This document shows positions 61,439 to 64,000 of a stretch of 64,000 nt of DNA, piece by piece (positions within the stretch are counted from its first letter, which is position 1; each line of letters opens with the position of its first letter). Under the pieces are notes generated by a model that had not been told where the DNA came from, made no database searches, and saw only the letters and a program-made list of their open reading frames with translations. A program made the position numbers and the translations under genes. Origin of the DNA: Taklimakanibacter albus (GTDB taxonomy: Bacteria > Pseudomonadota > Alphaproteobacteria > Rhizobiales > Aestuariivirgaceae); the NCBI RefSeq assembly GCF_016595235.1, contig NZ_JAENHL010000008.1:2162961-2226960 (forward strand), read 5' to 3'.

Positions 61439-62274
61439 TCTTGAACGAGCGCTGCTTCGACAAGTTCGAGCCCTTGCCGCGCATCATCTACCACGCCGAT
61501 TTCGATACGGGATATAACGGCTTCACCGAGACGATCGGCAATTACGAAGGCACACTCGACGAGATCATCCCCGAAATGGCCGATTTCCGGCCGCCGCAGC
61601 TGAGCAACCGGCCGATGTGGGACACGGGCACGGCAGGCTCGCTCGACGGGACTTATGCGCTGAAGCTCGCCACCCGCCCGCGCAAGGGCAGTGTCGCGGT
61701 GTGCACCAAACGCCTCACCTGGACGAAGCTGTCGCGCATCCGAATGGAAACCTGGTTCGGCATCAAGTCGGAGGCGACCGAATTGCGCCTGTCGGAAACC
61801 GACGTGCGTGGCTTCGGCTTCCTGCTCGACCTCCAGGACGACCGGCTGCGCATGCTGCCCCGGGTGCGCTATCTCCATGCCCGCGACGGCCAGAAGATCG
61901 GCAAGTGGCAGGTCAAGGTCGAGAAGCCGGGCAAGCGCGACATCGGCACGCGCGGCGAGACCGTCTCGATCAATCACTATGCCGATGAAGGTTACGCCGA
62001 TATTCCGAACGGCCAGCACGAAATGTGCGGCAATGAGCTCGCCAGCAAGATGAACTGGCATTATCTCTCGGTGACCTTCAATCTCGCGACCATGCGCTTC
62101 GAGACGGTGCGCTGCAATGACATCGTCATGAACGCCGAATCACTCGCCCCGTTCGAAATCGCGATCATGCCCAATCTGCGTGGCCTCCTGAACACGATCT
62201 TCTTCGTCGAGACCGACGTCGACAAGCGGGCCTATCTCTATCTCGACAGCGTTCTTTATTCGACGGAGGGTTGA
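61435..62274 (+). CDS. Unrecognised protein within the Dpp-type operon (DUF6772-like?)
   Basis: A 279-residue protein that I cannot assign to a known function; it may belong to the DUF6772 group, from memory only. No signal peptide and no membrane helix are seen, so it should be cytoplasmic. It is rich in predicted strands with aromatic and acidic residues (IIYHADFDTGYNGFTETIG, SLDGTYALKLATRPRKGSVA, RIRMETWFGIKSEATELRLS, FGFLLDLQDDRLRMLPRVRY), a pattern like concanavalin/LamG-type beta sandwiches. The ATG overlaps the ATPase stop (ATGA), and codon use matches the neighbours. It may bind or process the imported compound; sugar binding would fit the fold but is a guess. Confidence 0.7.
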   Translation: MILNERCFDKFEPLPRIIYHADFDTGYNGFTETIGNYEGTLDEIIPEMADFRPPQLSNRPMWDTGTAGSLDGTYALKLATRPRKGSVAVCTKRLTWTKLSRIRMETWFGIKSEATELRLSETDVRGFGFLLDLQDDRLRMLPRVRYLHARDGQKIGKWQVKVEKPGKRDIGTRGETVSINHYADEGYADIPNGQHEMCGNELASKMNWHYLSVTFNLATMRFETVRCNDIVMNAESLAPFEIAIMPNLRGLLNTIFFVETDVDKRAYLYLDSVLYSTEG

Positions 62275-62278
62275 AAAC

Positions 62279-62605
62279 ATGCGGGAGAGCTACACGGCAG
62301 CCGTCGAGCGCAATGTCGTCTGCGGCAGGGACTTCACCAGCGAGCCTTATGAGGCCGCGTGGGCGGATGAAGCGATCTTTTTCATCCGCGTCCTCGATCC
62401 GAACCACAAAGGCAAGCTCGCCTTCACGGCCGAGATCTCGCCCGACGGCATGCGCTGGTGCGCCCAGGGCAGCACATGCGAGATCGCCGAAGGCGCCGAT
62501 CTCGGCTTCATCCGGGTGAAGCACTTCGGTGGCTGGCTCAGGATCCGCCGCATCGATGCGGTGAAAACGGAGCCGAAAGTGATCGTCTATCTCAATCTCA
62601 AATAG
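62279..62605 (+). CDS. Unrecognised small protein within the Dpp-type operon
   Basis: A 108-residue protein with no recognised family. GGAGG lies nine bases before the ATG, and the gene starts 4 bp after the previous unknown gene. Alternating hydrophobic residues and several aromatic positions (EAIFFIRVLDPNHKGKLAFT, DGMRWCAQGSTCEIAEGADL, FIRVKHFGGWLRIRRIDAVK) suggest an all-beta fold. There is no signal peptide. It probably forms a functional pair with the 279-residue protein before it, since both sit between the ATPases and permeases. No function is proposed. Confidence 0.65.
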   Translation: MRESYTAAVERNVVCGRDFTSEPYEAAWADEAIFFIRVLDPNHKGKLAFTAEISPDGMRWCAQGSTCEIAEGADLGFIRVKHFGGWLRIRRIDAVKTEPKVIVYLNLK

Positions 62606-62614
62606 ACCAGACCC

Positions 62615-63532
62615 ATGTGGAGCTACGTCGCGCGGCGGATATTCCAGGCCCTGATCACCACGGTGGTCACGGCCACCGCCGTGTTCATCATGGTCCGCGT
62701 CGCCCCCGGCGATCCGATCGAAGTGCTGCTCGGCGACATGGCGAGCGCCGAAGAGATCGCCCGCGGGCGCGAAGCCTATGGACTGGACCAGCCTCTGCTG
62801 GTCCAGCTCGGCATCTATCTCGGCAAGGCCGCGACGCTCGATTTCGGCAAGTCGATCACACAAGGCATTCCGGTGCATGAGCTGGTCCTGTCGCGTGTCG
62901 GCCCCTCGGTGCTGCTCGGCCTCGTCACCATTCTGCTCACCATCGTCATCGCCATACCGCTCGGCATTCTCTGCGCCCTCCGGCGCGACCGGACGACCGA
63001 CAAGATCACCAGCGGCGGCGCCTTCGTGGCCTTGTCGCTGCCGGATTTCTGGCTCGGCATCGTGCTGATCCTGATCTTCTCGCGTACGCTTCACCTGCTG
63101 CCGAGCTCGGGCGGCAGCGGGCTCGCTTTTATCATGCCGGCGGTGACGCTGGCTTTGCCCCTCGCCGCCGTCAATTTCCGTCTCATGCGCAACGAGACGA
63201 TCGGCGTGCTCAAGGCACCTTATGTCACGCTGGCGCGCGCCCGCGGTTTGCGCCTCTTCGACATCCTCAAACGCCATGTGCTGCGCAACGCCATCATTCC
63301 CGTGCTGACCATCGGCGGGGTGCAGTTCGGCCATCTGCTCGGCGGCGCGGCGGTCATCGAAAGCGTCTTCGGCTGGCCGGGCATCGGGCAATTGCTGATC
63401 CGCTCGATCGCGACGCGCGACTATCCCGTCGTTCAGGGCTGCATCATCCTGATGACCGTCATGGTCGTCGCCGTCAATCTGCTGGTCGATCTCGCCTATC
63501 GCTTCATCGACCCCCGCTTCCGGTCCGCCTGA
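62615..63532 (+). CDS. Dpp/Opp-type ABC permease B
   Basis: A 305-residue inner-membrane permease of the DppB type. The N-terminus (MWSYVARRIFQALITTVVTA) and the motif MVRVAPGDPIEVLLGDMASA are diagnostic, and the ATPase contact loop is VTLARARGLRLFDILKRHVL followed by RNAIIPVLTIGG. About six helices are visible, ending in VNLLVDLAYRFIDPR. It forms the channel with the C permease, whose ATG shares one base with this stop (TGATG). It lies 9 bp after the second unknown gene. Confidence 0.87.
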   Translation: MWSYVARRIFQALITTVVTATAVFIMVRVAPGDPIEVLLGDMASAEEIARGREAYGLDQPLLVQLGIYLGKAATLDFGKSITQGIPVHELVLSRVGPSVLLGLVTILLTIVIAIPLGILCALRRDRTTDKITSGGAFVALSLPDFWLGIVLILIFSRTLHLLPSSGGSGLAFIMPAVTLALPLAAVNFRLMRNETIGVLKAPYVTLARARGLRLFDILKRHVLRNAIIPVLTIGGVQFGHLLGGAAVIESVFGWPGIGQLLIRSIATRDYPVVQGCIILMTVMVVAVNLLVDLAYRFIDPRFRSA

Positions 63533-64000
63533 TGACAGAGCCCACAAGCCTCAAGATCCGGAAATTTCCCGTCGGCGTGGTCATGCTTATGGCGCTGTGC
63601 CTCGCCGCCGCGATCGGACCATTCTTCATCGACTTCAATCCGGCTTCGGTCGACACCAGCAGCCGGCTCCTGGCGCCGTTCTCACATAATCGCAATGGCG
63701 CGTTCTTCCTCCTCGGCACCGATCAACTCGGCCGCGGCATGCTGGAGCAGATCGTACATGGTGCCCGCACCTCACTCCTGATCGGGGTGTCGGCCGCTCT
63801 CATCGCCGGCCTCGCCGGCACACTGATCGGCGTCATGGCGGGCTGGCTGGGCGGCCGGTCCGAGACGCTCATCATGCGGATCGCCGACATCCAGCTGTCC
63901 TTCCCGTCGATCCTGATCGCGGTCTTCCTCGCCGCCTTCGTGCCACCGAGCATTCTCGCCGTCATCCTGGTGCTGGCCGTGACACGCTGGGCGCAGATCG
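63532..64000 (+). CDS. Dpp/Opp-type ABC permease C, partial at window end
   Basis: The first 156 residues of a DppC-type permease; the gene runs past the window edge. It opens with a short cytoplasmic stretch and a helix (VVMLMALCLAAAIGPFFIDF), then HNRNGAFFLLGTDQLGRGML, the family hallmark before the permease domain, and MAGWLGGRSETLIMRIADIQ, LSFPSILIAVFLAAF. The start overlaps the B permease stop by one base. A full protein would be about 280-300 residues. It completes the importer headed by the binding protein at 58237. Confidence 0.85.
   Translation, partial: MTEPTSLKIRKFPVGVVMLMALCLAAAIGPFFIDFNPASVDTSSRLLAPFSHNRNGAFFLLGTDQLGRGMLEQIVHGARTSLLIGVSAALIAGLAGTLIGVMAGWLGGRSETLIMRIADIQLSFPSILIAVFLAAFVPPSILAVILVLAVTRWAQI

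Overview
The window looks like chromosome of a high-GC alphaproteobacterium, most likely of the order Hyphomicrobiales (Rhizobiales). The pointers are an Omp25/Omp31-type beta-barrel at the left edge, short mosaic palindromic repeats of the kind found in rhizobia, and dense operons for solute import and catabolism. This placement is inferred from gene style, not from a marker gene. I see no rRNA, tRNA, CRISPR array, prophage, transposase or integrase. Nearly all of the window is coding.

Layout. (1) 56-793: outer-membrane barrel. (2) 827-9689: a TorT/TorS/TorR-type sensing system (periplasmic binding protein, hybrid kinase, response regulator) directly beside a ProXVW-type ABC transporter with a double-length permease. 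The combination suggests a TMAO-sensing and TMAO-uptake module (TmoXVW-like) rather than the classical torCAD respiratory locus. (3) 9814-16670: GntR regulator, polar amino-acid-type ABC transporter, enolase-superfamily enzyme, short-chain dehydrogenase and acetamidase/formamidase. (4) 16813-17511: orphan KdpE-like regulator. (5) 17513-29209: a GntR-headed branched-chain-amino-acid-type transporter with a LivH-LivM fusion and a RidA protein, divergent from an omega-aminotransferase, gamma-glutamyltransferase, acyl-CoA synthetase and PanE-like reductase. (6) 29242-29538: small HTH protein with a 26-bp perfect palindrome upstream. (7) 29690-37345: a molybdenum hydroxylase operon whose large subunit is split into two genes, with CoxD/CoxE-like maturation proteins, and a divergent GntR gene flanked by two copies of a hairpin repeat. 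(8) 37407-44281: quinone reductase, tautomerase, Tat-exported peptide-type binding protein, sulfurtransferase, amidohydrolase and an M19 dipeptidase homologue, with a divergent LysR gene. (9) 44294-48247: homodimeric E1-type ThDP enzyme, Lrp and LysR regulators. (10) 48341-50904: a second Tat-type binding protein plus M19 homologue, paralogous to those in (8). (11) 50883-57346: Fbp-type ABC transporter and GntR, divergent from an AtuA-like/DUF4387 pair. (12) 57353-64000: GntR and a Dpp-type operon that carries two unrecognised genes between its ATPases and permeases; the last permease runs off the window.

How it works together. The region is a string of self-contained modules, each pairing an importer with a few catabolic enzymes and usually one local regulator. 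Five GntR genes each have a distinct short palindrome at the divergent or upstream promoter. Many starts overlap the preceding stop (ATGA), so translational coupling is common. The points most worth following up are the TorTSR-Tmo pairing with its phased repeat array, the split molybdenum hydroxylase, the two M19 homologues that lack expected metal ligands, the 26-bp palindrome beside the HTH gene, and the two unknown genes inside the Dpp operon.
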